64,000 nt of DNA, from contig CM051460.1 in NCBI GenBank assembly GCA_028095005.1, positions 188,774,742 to 188,838,741 of the forward strand, read 5' to 3'. Numbering within the stretch: the first letter of the stretch is position 1; every line of letters starts with the position of its first letter. Made by a program: the position numbers and the translations under genes. This DNA is from Rhynchospora pubera (taxonomy: Eukaryota > Streptophyta > Magnoliopsida > Poales > Cyperaceae). Positions 12,952-27,671 of the stretch are shown here, piece by piece. The notes beneath the pieces are model-generated. The model was not told the origin of the DNA, did not search any database, and worked only from the letters and a program-made list of their open reading frames with translations.

Positions 12952-13741
12952 CTCTATAATGTTCCACCAAGCCTAGTGTCATAGTTCCAACAATAGAATT
13001 TCTAATTAATAGAACAAGAGTACGTGGCGATATCAAGCATCACAAATATCCCTAGCGCCTTTTTTTTTCTTTTTTTTTGGAAAGAGATTGACAAAAGCTC
13101 AATATTAATTATTAGTTTATTACTAATAAGTTTTGTTCAGTCCGCTCATCAACCATGACGTAATAGCCCAAATAGATTAAATATACTTGAGTTTACTATT
13201 ACATAAAACTCGTGCAAATAAAACGAGTGTAAACTTGAGCAACATTTATTACTTTAATTTGCAAACATGTGTAAATTGTGTTGCTCAAACTACACAAATT
13301 TTTTTTCCTCAACTGATTGTCGGATTTCAATTTTTTTTTTTCATGATAATTTTTGAACTTCGCTTTTGAGCAGTAGATAGAGACAAAACTTACATTCACA
13401 TTTTCATATATATTTAATGCAAACTGGAGCAAAAAGTATAAACATAGAAAATTCAATCATCTTGGTTTTCCTGGAACAGATTACCTATATATTTGACTAC
13501 CTATGTCATTTTGGTTTCCTGGTTGTCCAGGCAACGTGGTTAAACCACCTCCTCTAGACCTCTATCAATGTACTAATTATTTTTCTCTCTTTTGACAGTA
13601 GGCGCAAACAAACAACGGTCGACGCTTACACAAAAACACAACACATTTGCACCATTTGAGCCACAAATCTCTGATAACACTCCGAAATTTTCTCTCTTTC
13701 TCCTTCCCTCAACACTATAAAGAAAGTAATAAAACAACAAA
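12952..13741. other. Intergenic upstream of the BODYGUARD-like gene
   Basis: AT-rich DNA with no supported gene. The last 200 bases hold the CT-rich region and 5' leader of the gene starting at 13742; no clear TATA box was fixed. Confidence 0.5.
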
Positions 13742-16700
13742 ATGTCAACTCTGACATTTCCACAGAGAGCACTCAATACTCTAATCTCAGCGCTGGGCCT
13801 AGTCGTCTTCACCTTTCTAGATTTGTTGGATTTTCTTCTATGTTATGTGTACAGATTTTTGGATGAACTTCTTGAGAAGAGCCCAAGTCGGTGCTACTGT
13901 GGTGAGAGGAATGGTGAGGAGGGAAGCTTGGATGAGGAGATATCTGAGACTTTGCACGAGAGAGAGAATATTTTTAGAGGGAAGTTCTCTCTTGGTTTGA
14001 GAAGGGATCATAAGGTTAAAGGAGGACATGGATTTAAGCATGGCAGGTGGTCTGATTGCTGTTGCGAATCATGCATTTCTTGGCAGAGAAAAGGAGAGGA
14101 AAAGCTTCATGTGGTTACAAATTTACCAAATCAAGGTTTACAATTGGTTTTCCTTATATTTACTTTTGGTTTACTTTTTTTGTAATTTCTATACTATGGA
14201 TGAAGAGTTGGTATAACTTTTTGAATGAAAATATAGGTTGCCAAAACCCCAGCCATAACTGCTTTAAGTCGTCAAAAAAGAATATGTAACTTTTCTTTTC
14301 AAAGATAAAAAGATTATGTAACTATTCAAAAGAAAGGCAACTTTGACCCTCAAAAACATTTTCGACCCTCAAAAGAAAGGCAACTTTATTAAGGTAAAAT
14401 ATGCCACCAGTTGTTTGAGAACTTTCTTTGTCCTTCTTCCTTTTGCTATGTTTCTCTTGGGATTTGCAGTTTTCTTTTAAAATAAAAAATGTGCTTCTTG
14501 TTCTGCCACCCCCGTTTAATCCACCACCAATGACTTGTGCAGCCCACTATTATATTGGTACTTGGTAGGTGAAATCAGGAGGCAAAATATGTAGTCCTAT
14601 AACACTATATCAGACTATCAGTATCCAGCTTGAGAAAAAAATATTTCAGACCTCTTGTTTTGCCATCCCATTTCACCCACCTCCTATGACTGGTGGGATC
14701 CACTACTTATGTTGGGGGCCACACGGCAAAGTAGTGCAGGCTGGATTATGCTATATTCAGCTTGAAATTGAAGCAGCTCAGTTAATTTTTTTAAGGGTGT
14801 GTAGGCTAAGTTCTTCCTTTAGGAAAAAATCAATTATTGATCCTTTTACTTTGTCAAATGAATTAAGTTAATCCTAAACTTTTATTTGCACAAATTTGGT
14901 TTTGTAACTTTTCGAAATGGGCTAAGTCTTTCTAGAAAGACTAATTGAAACTTTTTGAAAATTTAAGGAATCAATCTGATTATTTAAACTCAAGGATAAA
15001 TCTAAATCACCCTTTGTGCAAATAAAAATTCAAGGACTAATTTGATATTTTTGGAAAATTTTGAGGATAAAAATTTTAATCTTCCTTCTTCCTATAATGA
15101 TCATTTTTCTATAACTATAAAATTAATTTTATTAGCCTACTTAATTGAAATCAAATAATAAATCCTCGCATAAAAGCTGAATTTCATCATGAATAGGTCC
15201 GAAGTATAATTTATAAGTCCTCAAAGTTAATTTAGCACGGATAAACTCTTTAAACTTCTTTTAAGGAGAAAAAAACTGTGCAATCAAAGAAACACTTGTT
15301 GAATTTCAAAAGCTTGATTACTCAGTGAATAGTGTAATTTGTGTGTAGGTACCAATGGCTATGAAAATGAAACCTCAGAAAACGTTATATTCATACATGG
15401 ATTCCTCTCCTCTTCATCCTTCTGGGCACAAACTGTGTTTCCTCAATCTACACAGCGGAATTTCAAGTTGTTTGCCGTGGATCTTTTGGGATTTGGCCGC
15501 AGCCCCAAACCGGCTGATTGTCTATACAAATTGGAAGATCACACAGGCATGATAGTGAAATCAGTTATCGAGTCATACCAGCTTGAATCATTCCACTTGG
15601 TTGCACACTCCATGGGATGCATCATTGCATTGAATTTGGCAGCCAGATACCCGGATCGAGTCAAATCTATCACTCTTCTTGCCCCTGTAAGTACTATGTT
15701 ATTTGATTAGTCGTATCATACTTTCTGCTACAATACAACCTTCTTCAGCAATCAATCTTCAAACATAAAATTAACCATGATTTCGGAATCGATCTGTAAA
15801 CAATTGGTAAATGATAACTATAATAGATCTAAAATCGGTAAATGTACTGTGCATCTTATAAGAAGTTAAGAATGATATGTATATCCTGCACACAATAAGT
15901 ACCAAAACAATAGTACGCCCATAAATATGACGATTCCATTGGAAAAATATGCAAAGTAAATATATTGCAAATGTTTACATCTATAACAATCGCGTTCCAC
16001 TTTGCCTTCCAAATTGTAATTTAGAATCATAACTCAATTTTTTTTTCCATGCATAGCCATATTGCCCTTCAAATGGGGAGAACGCAAGTCACAATGCCTT
16101 AAATAAGTTGGCAGAAAAGAAAATTTGGCCACCTTTGGCATTTGGATCGGCCATCATGTCATGGTATGAACATGTTGGGAGGACAGTATGCTTGGCTTTC
16201 TGCCGAAATCACTTGATTTGGGAAAGAATTGTGAAGCTACTTACAGGAAAGAGGTGAATTGTTTTGTCTTAAATGCTCTAATTTTCATCAGGTTTACACC
16301 CCCTTTCTTAATGGTAGCTATCTATGTATTTAAAGATGGATGACCAAGAATTCGATTTGTGGTATCTTTTCTGCATTCGAACCATCGCATTTGAGATCAT
16401 CTTAAATGCACAATTTTGCTTATTGTATTGGTAAGGTGGTGCTAGGCTTTTAGCTTTTTCTTCTTCTTTTCTTTATTTCTTTTTCTTCCTCAAAATTTTA
16501 AACTAAGAGCTTGTCCTGGCTTTGAGAAAAGTCCTTTGCTGGTACAATTATCTGCACAATAACAATCCTTGGCTTATTTATTAATCATGTTTGTTTGATT
16601 ATTACATGCATTTATTGCAGGGGACTACATTTCTTCGTCACTGACATGACGAAGCATACTCATCATTCAGCTTGGCATACTATGCATAACGTGATTTGTG

Positions 16701-16963
16701 GTGGGGCCAAAACCCAAGACAAGAATTTGGAAATTATTAAAAAGGCAGGGATCTCATTGAAAATAATCCACGGTGACAAAGATCAGGTGGTCCCAACTGA
16801 GTGTAGCTACAACATGAAATCAAGTGTTCCACATGCGGAGCTTCAAATCATGAATGGACATGATCACAATTCAACGATTGTAGGCAGAAAGAAGGAATTC
16901 ACAAGAGAACTGGAAGAATTTTGGCTTTATGCTTCAATGAGTTATGTTACAAGAGAACAATGA
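13742..16963 (+). CDS. BDG: BODYGUARD-like alpha/beta hydrolase (4 exons, 423 aa)
   Basis: A plant BODYGUARD-family alpha/beta hydrolase; family members act in the epidermal cell wall in cuticle (cutin/wax) formation, though the exact substrate is not settled. Exons 13742-14135, 15349-15686, 16057-16253 and 16621-16963 join in phase at GT-AG sites to give 423 residues. Residues about 8-40 form the hydrophobic N-terminal anchor (FLDLLDFLLCYVYRFLDELL). A WSDC-CCESC-SW Cys motif follows, then the HGFLSSSSFW oxyanion segment (148-157). The triad is Ser219 in HSMGC, Asp364 in HGDKDQVVP and His392 in NGHDHN. The GRKKEFTRELEEFW end is characteristic of the family. Length and exon layout look normal, with no disruption, so it is probably functional. 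A decayed partial copy lies at 32,610-39,715. Confidence 0.93.
14400..14790. repeat. Internal duplication in BODYGUARD intron 1
   Basis: Two diverged blocks about 160 bp apart share the order TTCTGCCACCCC / TTTGCCATCCC, CCACC, CCTATGACTGG-like and CCACTA-TTAT segments. Non-coding, and confined to intron 1 (14136-15348). Confidence 0.45.
14868..15040. repeat. Inverted-repeat element in BODYGUARD intron 1
   Basis: TTAATCCTAAACTTTTATTT followed by GCACAAA at 14868-14894 pairs with TTTGTGC followed by AAATAAAAATTCAAGGACTAA at 15013-15040, leaving a loop of about 120 bases. Probably a small foldback MITE. Confidence 0.55.
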
Positions 16964-17128
16964 GCTAATTTTGTGACAAATCAGAAGACAATAAATCTTT
17001 TTTTTTTTGTGGTGGCATTATATTGATAAGTGAATCGCAATAAGGTTTTCAAATCACAGATAAAACTTTTGTAGATTCAGTTCATTTCTTGGGTAATTTC
17101 TTCTATCAGTCTATCTTCATGTCTTCTT

Positions 17129-17287
17129 GGCTCCGTTTGGATACCGCGTGAGAAGAAGGGAAGAAAAGAAGAAGGAAAAAAATTTATTATAAATAATTCA
17201 AACTCTTCACAAACTTACACACTTCCCAATACTTCTTCCCACTTCTTCCCTTCTTCCCTTCTTCCCACACCTCATCCAAACGGAGCC
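17129..17287. mobile_element. GTTTGGAT-family MITE, intact ends
   Basis: Perfect 14-bp inverted ends GGCTCCGTTTGGAT and ATCCAAACGGAGCC, 159 bp in all, with CTTCTTCCC-rich sequence inside and the family block CTCTTCACAAACTTACACAC. It lies just downstream of the BODYGUARD-like gene. Confidence 0.8.
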
Positions 17288-17849
17288 TTAGAAATTAGAA
17301 CTTTGTGCTTGTGTAACTACCTGATCTTTTATTTTCACATTAGTCCTTCCAACCTTACAATAAGCAACTAATTGTCACAAGTTTAGGAACAACGAGAGCA
17401 AAATTATGTTTTAAAAGGTTGATATTTGCAACTCAAAAGTTTAGAAAGAATTAATAGCAAAAGAATGAACTAAATAGATTGAAATGGTTGAGGAAGTAAT
17501 TTTGTAGCTTAAACATATTACATATTATAATTCCTAAAACACTTGATAATAAAAATATACTAGTTCTCAAAACATGTGAAGGTTACACCCCTCTTAAGTA
17601 TTATTTATTCTTTCCCTTCTGACTTCTGAGTAATAAATAAATCGAGAAGACCGAATTGTTCCATGAGTAGGGTTCCAATGCCAACATTTTGGTTGCCCTC
17701 AAATGTCAACATTCTATTATTTAGTTACTTTTTCCAAATTTAAAATAGCAACGTCAAATCTAAACCGCTCATCTTATTTAACTTAACAACCGATGCGTTT
17801 TCATATAAATTTCATAAATTTTAGAGTTCATTTGATACTCCATCAAGAG
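17288..17849. other. Intergenic between MITE and satellite
   Basis: AT-rich with no supported feature. Confidence 0.5.
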
Positions 17850-20800
17850 ATAGAAAAATAAACGAACCTTATTAATTATGATAGATTCATTCTAAAATGA
17901 ATACAAAATCGTTTGAAATGCTCAAATATACTCAGAAATTGTAAAATCCGTATATTATGTGAATAATTACAATGTGTAATCCAATAGTTTAGAATAAGTG
18001 AGTTCATAAACATATTGTAACTATATAAAGAGCTTAAATATAGATTATTGTAATCAAATGACTTAAAACGAATGCACAATCGCTTAAAATGCTCAAATAT
18101 ACTAAGAATTTGTCAAATCTGCAAATTATGTGAATAATTACAATGTATAAACCATTATTTCTTAATAATTGACCTCATGAACTTATTCAAGACTATATAA
18201 AGAGTATAAATATAGATTGTTGTGATCAAATTATTTAAAATGAATGCAAAATTGCTTCAAATCCTCGAATATACTCAGAATCTGTAAAATCTGGACAATA
18301 TGTGAATACTTACAATGTACAATCCAATCATTTTGAATAACTGAGCTCATAAACATATTATACACAATATAAATAGCTTAAATATATATTATTGTGATCA
18401 AATGATTTAAAGTTAATGCAAAATCGCTTGAAATGCTAAAATATACTTAAAATCTGTAAAATCTGCATATTATGTGAATAATTACAATGTATAATCCAAT
18501 CTTTCTTAATAATTGACCTCATAAACATATTCTAAATAATATAAAGAGCATAAATATAGATTATTGTGATCAAATGACTTAAAATAAATACAAAATCGCT
18601 TCAAATGCTCATATATACTCAGAATCTGTTAAATCTGCAGAATATGTGAATAATTACAATGTATAATCCAATCGTTTTGAATAATTGAGATCATAAACAA
18701 ATTCTACACAATATAAAGAGCTTAAATATAGATTATTGTGATCAAATGACTTAAAATTAATGCAAAATCACTTAAAATGCTCAAATATACTTAGAATTTG
18801 TAAAATCTGCATATTATGTGAATAATTACAATGTATAAACCAATCTTTCTTAATAACTGACCTCATTAATATATTCTAAACTATATAAAGATCATAAATA
18901 TAGATTACTGTTGTGAAATGACTTAAAATATGAATACGAAATCATTTGAAATGCTCAAATAAACTCAGAAATTGTAAAATCCGTATATTACGTGAATAAT
19001 TACAATGTCTAATCCAATCGTTTTAAATATGTGAGCTCATAAACATATTCTAGACTATATAAAGAGCTTAAATATAGATTATGTCATCAAATAACTTAAA
19101 ATAAAAGCAAAATCGCTCGAAATGCCAAAATATACACAGAATCTGTAAAATCTGCAAATTATGTGTGTAATTACAATGTATAATCCAATTATTTTGAATA
19201 AGTGTGTTCATAAATAAATTCTAATCTATATAATGATTGTAAATATAGATGATTTTGATAAAAATGATTTAAAATGAATGTAAAATCGTTTGAAATGCTC
19301 AAATATACACATAATCTTTCAAATCTGCACATTATGTGTATAATTAGAATGTATAACCAATCATTTTGAATAAGTGAGCTCATAAACATACTTTAGATTA
19401 TATAAAGAGCATCAATATAGATTATTGTGACCAAATGACTTAAAATAAATTCAAAATCGCTTGAAATGCTCAAAATATAGTCAGAATATGTAAAATCTGT
19501 AAATTATGCGAATAATTACAATTTATAATCCAATCGTTTTGAATAAGTGAGTTCATAAACATATTCTAGACTATATAAAGAGCATAAATATAGATTATTG
19601 TCAACAAATGACTTAAAAGTAAATTCAAAATCGCTTGAAATACCCAAATATACACAAAATCTTTAAATTTTGCACATTATTTGTATAGTTACAATAAATA
19701 ATCCAATCGCTTTACATAAGTGTTCTCGTAAACAAATTCTTGCCTATGTAAAGAGCTCAAATATATACATTATCGTGAACAAATGTCTAAAATTGAATGC
19801 AAAAATTGCTTGAAATGCTCAAATATACTCAGAATCTATAAAATTTGCACATTTTGAGCAAAATTACAGTGTATAATCCAATCTTTTTGAATAAGTGAGT
19901 TCATAAACATATTCTAAAATATATAAAGAGGTTAAATATAGATTATTGTGATCAGATGATTGAACATGAATGTAAAATCGTTTGAAATGTTAAAATATTC
20001 TCAGAATCTGTAAAATCTGCACATTTGTTAATAATTATAATGTATAATCCAATCGTTTTGAATAATTGAGTTCATAAACATATTCTAGACTATATAAAGA
20101 GGCTAAATGTAGATTATTGAGATCAAATGAATTAAAATGAATGCAAAATAGCCTTAAATGCTCAAATATACTCAGAATCTTTCAAATCTGCACATTATGT
20201 GCATAATAACAATGTATAATACAATCGTTTTGAGTAATTTATATTCTAAACATATTCTAGATAAAATAAAGAGTTTAAATATATATTATTGTGATCAAAT
20301 CACTTAAAACGAATGCAAAATCACTTGAAATGCTCAAATAAACTTAGAATCTGTAAAATATGTACATTATGTGAATAATTACAATGTATAATCCAATTGT
20401 TTTGAATAATTTAGCTCATAAACATATTCCAAACTATATAAAGAGCTTAAATATAGAATATTGTCATCAAATACCTTAAAATGAATGCAAAATCAATTGA
20501 AATGCTCAAATAAACTTAGAATCTGTATAATAAGCACATTATGTGAATAATTATAATGTAATCCAATCGTTTTGAATAATTGAGCTCATAAACATATTTT
20601 AGACTATATAAATAGCTTAAATATAGATTATTCTGATCAAATAACTTAAAATGAATCCAAAAGCGCTTGAAATGCCTCAATATACTGAGAATCTTTAAAA
20701 TCTTCAGATCATTTGCGCAATTACAATATATAATCCAATCGTTTTGAATAACTTAGTTTAGAAACATATTCTAAACTATATAAATATCATAAATAAAGAT

Positions 20801-23800
20801 TACTGTGGTCAAATGACTTATAAAGAATACATAATTGTTTGAAATGCTCAAATATACTCAGAAATTGTAAAATCCGTATATTATGTGAATAATTACTATG
20901 TATAATCCAATCATTTGGAATAAGTGAGTTCTTAAACATATTCTAGACTATATAAAGAGATTAAATATAGATTATAGTGATCAAATGACTTAAAATGAAT
21001 GCAAAATCGTTTAAAATGCTCAAATATACTTAGAATTTGTCAAATCTGCACATTATGTGAATAATTACAATGTATAATCCATTCTTCCTTAATAATTGAA
21101 CTCATAAATAAATTCTAACCTATATAAAGAGCATAAATATAGATTATTGTGATCAAATGACTTAAAATAAATGCAAAATCGCTTGAAATGCTAAAATATA
21201 CTTAAAATTTGTAAAATCTGCATATTATGTGAATGATTACAATGTATAATCCAATCTTTCTTAATAATTGACCTCATAAACATATTCTAAACAATATAAA
21301 GAGCATAAATATGGATTATTGTGATTAAATGACTTCAAATAAATACAAAATCGCTTCAAATGCTCATATATACTCAGAATCTATTAAATCTGCAGAATAT
21401 GTGAATAATTACAATGTATAATCCAATCATTTTGAATAATTGAGCTCATAAACAAATTCTACACAATATAAAGAGCTTAAATATAGATTATTGTGATCAA
21501 ATGACTTACAATTAATGCAAAATAACTTGAAATGCTCAAATATACTCAGAATCTTTCAAATCTGAAAATTATGTGCATAATTACAATGTATAATCCAATT
21601 GTTTTGAATAAGTGATATGATAAACATATTCTAGACTATATAAAGAGTTTTATTGCACATTATTGTGATCAAATGACTCAAAATGAATGCAAAATCGCTT
21701 AAAATGCCAAAATATACTCAGAATCTGTAAAATCTGCATATTATGTGAATAATTACATTCTACAATCCAATCGTTTTGAATAATTGAGCTTATAAACATA
21801 TTTTAGACTTTATAAAGTGCTTAATTATCGATTATTGTGATCGAATGACTTAAAATGAATGCAAAATCACTTCAAATGCTCCAATATACTCAGTACCTTT
21901 AAAATATTCACATCATGTGTGCAATTATAATGTATGATCCAATCGTTTTAAATAACTTAGTTCAGAAACATATTCTAAACTATATAAAGATCATAAATAT
22001 AGATTACTCTGGTCAAATGACTTAAAATGAATACAAAATCGTTTGAAATGCTCAAATATACTCAGAAATTGTAAAATCCGTATATTAAGTGAATAATTAC
22101 AATGTATAATCCGATCGTTTTGAATATGTGAGCTGATAAACATATTCTAGACTACATAAAGAGCTTAAATATAGATTATTATCATCAAATAACTTAAAAT
22201 AAATGCAAAATCGCTTTAAATGCCAAAATATACACCGAATTTGTAAAATCTGCAAATTATGTGTGCATATAATGTATAATCCAATCATTTTGAATAAGTG
22301 TGTTCATAAATAAATTCTATACTACATAAAGAACATAAATATAGATGATTATTATCAAATGATTTAAATTGAATGAAAAATCATTTGAAAAGATCAAATA
22401 TACTCAGAATCTGTATAATATGCACATTACGTGAATAATTACAATGTATAACCCAACAATTTTGAATATGAGCTCACAAACATATTCTAGACTACATAAA
22501 TAGCTTAAATATAGATTGTTGTGATCAAAATACTTAAAATGAGAGCAAAATCGCTTAAAATGCTAAAATATACTCAGAATCTGTAAAATATGCACATTAT
22601 GTGAATACTTACAATGTATAAAACCAATCTTTTTGCATAATTGACCACATAAACATAATCTAGACTATACAAAGAATATATATAAATTATTATGATCAAA
22701 TGACTTAAAATGAATGCAAAATCGCTTAAAATGCTCAAATATATTTAGAATCTGTAAAATCTGCATATTATGTAAATAATTACAATTTATAAACCAATCT
22801 TTTTGAATAACTGACCACATAAACATAATCTAGACTATATAAAGAGCACAAATATAGATTATTGTGATTAAATGAGTTAAAATGAATGCAAGATTGATTG
22901 AAATGCTCAAATATACTCAAAATCTTTAAAATCTGTATATTATATTCGTAATTACAACGTATAATCCAATTGTTTCGTAAAAACATATTCTAGACTATAT
23001 AAAAATCATTGATATAGTTTGTTGTGATCAAATGACTTAAAATGAATGCAAAATAGGTTGAAATACTCAAATATACTCAGAATCTTTCAAATATGCACAT
23101 TATGTGCATAATTACAAAGTATAATCCAATTGTTTTGAATAATTTATGTCATAAACATATTCTAGACAAAACAAAGAGCTTAAATATATATTATTGTATT
23201 CAAATCACTTAAAATGAATGCGAAATCGCTTGAAATGCTCAAATAACCTCATAATCTTTAAAATCTGCACATTATGTCAAAAATTACAATGTATAATACA
23301 ATGCTTTTGAATAAGTGAGATCGTAAACATATTCTAGACTATATAAAGAGCATCAATATAGATTATTGTGATCAAATGATTTAAAATAAATTTAAAATCG
23401 CTTGAAATGCTCAAATATACTCAGAATCTGTAAAATCTGCAAATTATGTGAATAATTATAATGTAATCCAATCATTTTTGAATAAATGAGTTCATAAACA
23501 TATTATAAACTATATAAAGAGCATAAATATAGATTATTGTCATCAAATGACTTAAAATGAATGCAAAATCGCATGAAATTCTTAAATATACTCAGAATCT
23601 GTAAAATCTGCAAATTATGTGAATAATTATAATGTATAATCCAATTGTTTTTCAATAAATGGTTCATAAACATACTATAAATTATACAAAGAGCTTAAAA
23701 TAGATTATGGTGATCAAATGACTTAATATTAATGCAAAATCGGTTGAAATGCTCAAATATACTCAGAATCTGTAAAATCTACACATTATATTTCTTAATT

Positions 23801-25640
23801 ACAATGTATAATATAATCATTTTGAATAAGTAAGATCATAAATATATTCTAATCTATATAAAGAGCTTAAACATAGATTATTGTGTTCAAATGACTTTAT
23901 ATTAAAAGCATAAATATAGCTTATTGTGATCAAATGACTTAAAATGAATGCAACATCGCTTGAAATGCTAAAATATACACAGAATCTTTCAAATCTGCAT
24001 ATTATGTGCATAATTAAAATGTATAATCCAAACGTTTTGAATAAGATATCATAAACATATTCTATACAAAATAAAGATCTTAAATATATATTATTGTGAT
24101 CAAATCACTTAAAACGAATGCAAAATCACTTAAAATCGTCAAATATACTCAGAATCTTTAAAATCTGCACATCAGGTGATAAATTACAATGTATAATCCA
24201 ATGCATTTGAATAAATGAATTCGTAAACATATTCTATATTATATAAATAGCATTAATATAGATTATTGTGACCAAATGACTTAAAATGAATTTAAAATCG
24301 CTTGAAATGCTCAAATACTTTGAATATGTAAAATCTGCAATTTTTCTGAATAATTATAATGTATGATCCAATCATTTTGGATAAATGAGTTCATAAATAT
24401 ATTATAAACTATATAAAGAGCATAAATATTGATTATTGTCATCAAATAACTTAAAATGAATGCAAAATCGCTTGAAATACTTAAATATACTTAGAATCTG
24501 TAAAATCTGCACATTATATGAATAATTACAACGTGTAATCCAATCGTTTTGAATATGTGAGCTCATAATCATATTCTAGACTATATAAAGAGCTTAAATA
24601 TAGATCATTGTCATCAAATAGCTTAAAATGAATGCAGCATCAATTGAAATCGGTAAAATATGCACATTATGTGAATAATTACAATGTATAATCCAATCGT
24701 TTTGAATAATCGAGCTCATAAACATATTATAGACAATATAAAGAGCTGAAATATAGATTATTATCATCAAAAATTTAAAATGAATGTAACATCAATTGAA
24801 ATGCTCAAATAAACTTAGAATCTGCAAAATATGCACATTATGTGAATAATTACAATGTATAATGCAATTGTTTTGAATAATTTAGCTCATAAACATATTC
24901 TAGACTATATAAAGAGCTTCAATATTGATTGTTGTGATCAAATAACTTAAAACGAATGCAAAATCGCTTAAAATGCTCAAATATACTCAAAATCTGTAAA
25001 ATCTGCACATTATGTGAATACTTACAACGTATAAACCAATCTTTTTGATTAATTGAGCGCTTAAACATATTTAGACTATATATATAGCATATATAGAGAT
25101 TATGGAGATCAAATGACTTAAAATGAATGAAAAATCACTTAAAATTCTGAAATATACTAAAATCTGAAAAATCTGCATATTATGTGAACAATTACATTGT
25201 ACAAACCAATCTTTTTGAATAATTAACCTCATAAACATATTCTAGACAATATAAAGAGTATAAATAAAAATTATTGTGATCAAAGGAGTTGAAATGAATG
25301 CAAAATCTCTTGAAATGCTCAAATATACTCAAAATCTTTTAAATCTGCACATTATATTCGTAATTATAATGTATAATCCAATTGTTTTAAATCGGTGAAT
25401 TCTGTAAACTTATTCTAGACTATATAAAAAAGCATAAATATAGTTTATTGCGATAAGATGACTTAAAATGAATGTAAAATAGCTTGAAATGTTTAAATTT
25501 ACTCAGAATCTTTCAAATCTGCACATTACGTGCATAATTACAATGTATAATCCAATCGTATTGAATATATCAGCTCATAAACATATTTTAGACTATATAA
25601 AAAGTTTAGATATTAAGAAAAATTTGAATGTCCCTTATAG
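17850..25640. repeat. Satellite array, about 172-bp monomer, about 45 copies
   Basis: One AT-rich unit repeats head to tail across about 7.8 kb. Successive copies of the block TTAAAATGAATGCAAAATCG start near 18061, 18235, 18407, 18578 and 18750, giving spacings of 171-174 bp. Other conserved blocks are GTGAATAATTACAATGTATA, CATATTCTAGACTATATAAA and TATAGATTATTGTGATCAAA. Monomers are diverged, and variants recur in the same order at a distance of about 17-18 units. Nucleosome-sized monomers are typical of plant centromeric or pericentromeric satellites, but genes flank this array, so it may be an interstitial block. The small ORFs inside are artefacts of the repeat. Confidence 0.95.
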
Positions 25641-27500
25641 AATGTAAGATAAATAATTTTAGATTGATTAGAATGTACTAAAAAGAGGAGAAAACACCTC
25701 TGATGATATGTAACTAAGTACATGCACTGTTGAATATCAAGACATGATATATATCAAATTCAATATGTTATTTGAAACTTTAGGCATAATTTAATATACT
25801 AAAGTAAACTCACCTAATTCTAAACTAAAAGGGTCAACGAACATGATAACGGTCATGGTAGTGACAATCGCCTTTCGTATAAACCCAATTCCTTTGCATC
25901 CATTGGTACCAACCACTGTACCAACTAAGAAATCAGCTCACCAAAATTAACAATCACCATAACAAACATTATTTCTTCCTTCTCCTCACTGTTTTGATAC
26001 TAAAAAACCTACCCTTGTACCAATGCCTTTCCTTGAATGCAACTGGTATCAAGCCTGTACTTGTGTCATACCAGCCCTAATTTCTCCCACCTTTTCTGTA
26101 CCACCATACCTGATCTCAAGTGGTCCTACCAATATATAACAAGACACCTAAAATCAATATGAATTCACTCTCTCATCAACTGAGATCTTCTATGCCAAAA
26201 GATCTGATCAAAATTGACAAAAATTTGAAAAAATTAAACAAATTAGTCATACAATTTCTAACTTTATAATAAAAAGAAAGACAAATCACATTATTATTAA
26301 TTCAAATTAGAAAAAAAACTCACAATAGAAAAATTGATGCTTAAAGCAACAATTGATGTGTAATTACTTGTTGACTTATTATATAACACGTGTAGCTTTC
26401 TGTTTCACAAATACATGAACCCAACGTGAGAATTAATATAGTGAAGTTTGCACAAAAAAATACATGAAAAATATTCAATCATTTATATGCATTCCCTCAA
26501 CAATTCATGACTGCTTATCTCATTTTTATTTCTCATTGTTAGCTTCAAAGTTTTTCAAAAAAATAATAAGAAAAAAGAAATTAATTACCTAATTGTAAGA
26601 GATGAATATACTGAAACCACCATCCAAAAGATGATTGTTTGGTTGTTCCTTCAAAATCAGCAGCACACAATATAAAAGATATAAAAGATGCCCTGCAGTC
26701 AATATCACTTCCTTTTTTCCTCAGTTCAGATATGAAATTGAAGAAAATACCAAGGAACAACCAACAATTACAAACCTCCCAAAAATATAGCACCAATAGT
26801 ACCTGGACTCAGTCTAGATTTGAAATTAAAAGATCGATAATCGATAACCTAGATAAAAAGAAAAGAGAAGAAGGGTCATTTTTTCATAAAATTTCACAGA
26901 TAGGGATGACCTGTGCAGTAGATATAAAATTAATGGAGAGTGCGACAATAATGACCGTTTTGGTACCAATTTGATTTCTCTAAGCACTATATAAGGAAAA
27001 TAAATAGTATTTAAATATAGCTTTGAAGCACATTTAATACAAAATAATAATGGCAGCATCAAAGATTCCCTTGATTTGTGCATCTATCCATGGTTGGTAA
27101 GAAAATGAGTTGTCTTGCCTTAAAAATTTTGAAATTAAATTGGAGGGTCAACAAAACTAAAATTTGCTCCCATATATATCATATATCATATAAATATACT
27201 AAGTGGTACAGAATATCCAACCAAATGATAAAGTAACGGCATCAGTACTAAATGGAGCTAAGAGTTCAATTTCTTTAAACAAAACTGAATCATATAATAA
27301 GATTTGTAGGAAAGGTAATAAATCCAAATTTCTAAAATAATAACATCAAAGAATATGGAAAATGATTGAATCTCAATCCTTAAATCTTTCTATCATAAAA
27401 TAAAACACATGAGAAATCACATCTTATAAATAGCACGACAAAATCAAATACAGTCTAAATATCATTGGTTGGATATGATATGGTGTTCAGTTGGAGGGGT
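25641..27500. other. AT-rich intergenic, no gene seen
   Basis: Begins where the last satellite monomer degrades (after AAAAAGTTTAGATATT). Contains a block at about 26,580-26,910 that recurs in diverged form at 28,540-28,800, annotated separately. Confidence 0.5.
26580..26910. repeat. Dispersed repeat, copy 1 of 2
   Basis: Shares CTGCAGTC, GAAATTGAAG, AAATACCAAGGAACAAC, AAAAATATAGC and GATTTGAAATTAAAAGAT in the same order with 28,540-28,800. No protein frame is preserved between the two copies. Confidence 0.65.
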
Positions 27501-27536
27501 GTGAGGGGCTGATGAATTGGTGTGCGCCAAGTGGAC

Positions 27537-27671
<135 letters not shown>

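Noticed and set aside
13838..14041. Minus-strand ORF in BODYGUARD exon 1
   Set aside because: Antisense to an exon with clear family motifs.
17850..25640. CRISPR-like regular repeats and small ORFs
   Set aside because: Units are about 172 bp without spacers, in a plant genome; this is a satellite, and its ORFs arise from the monomer.
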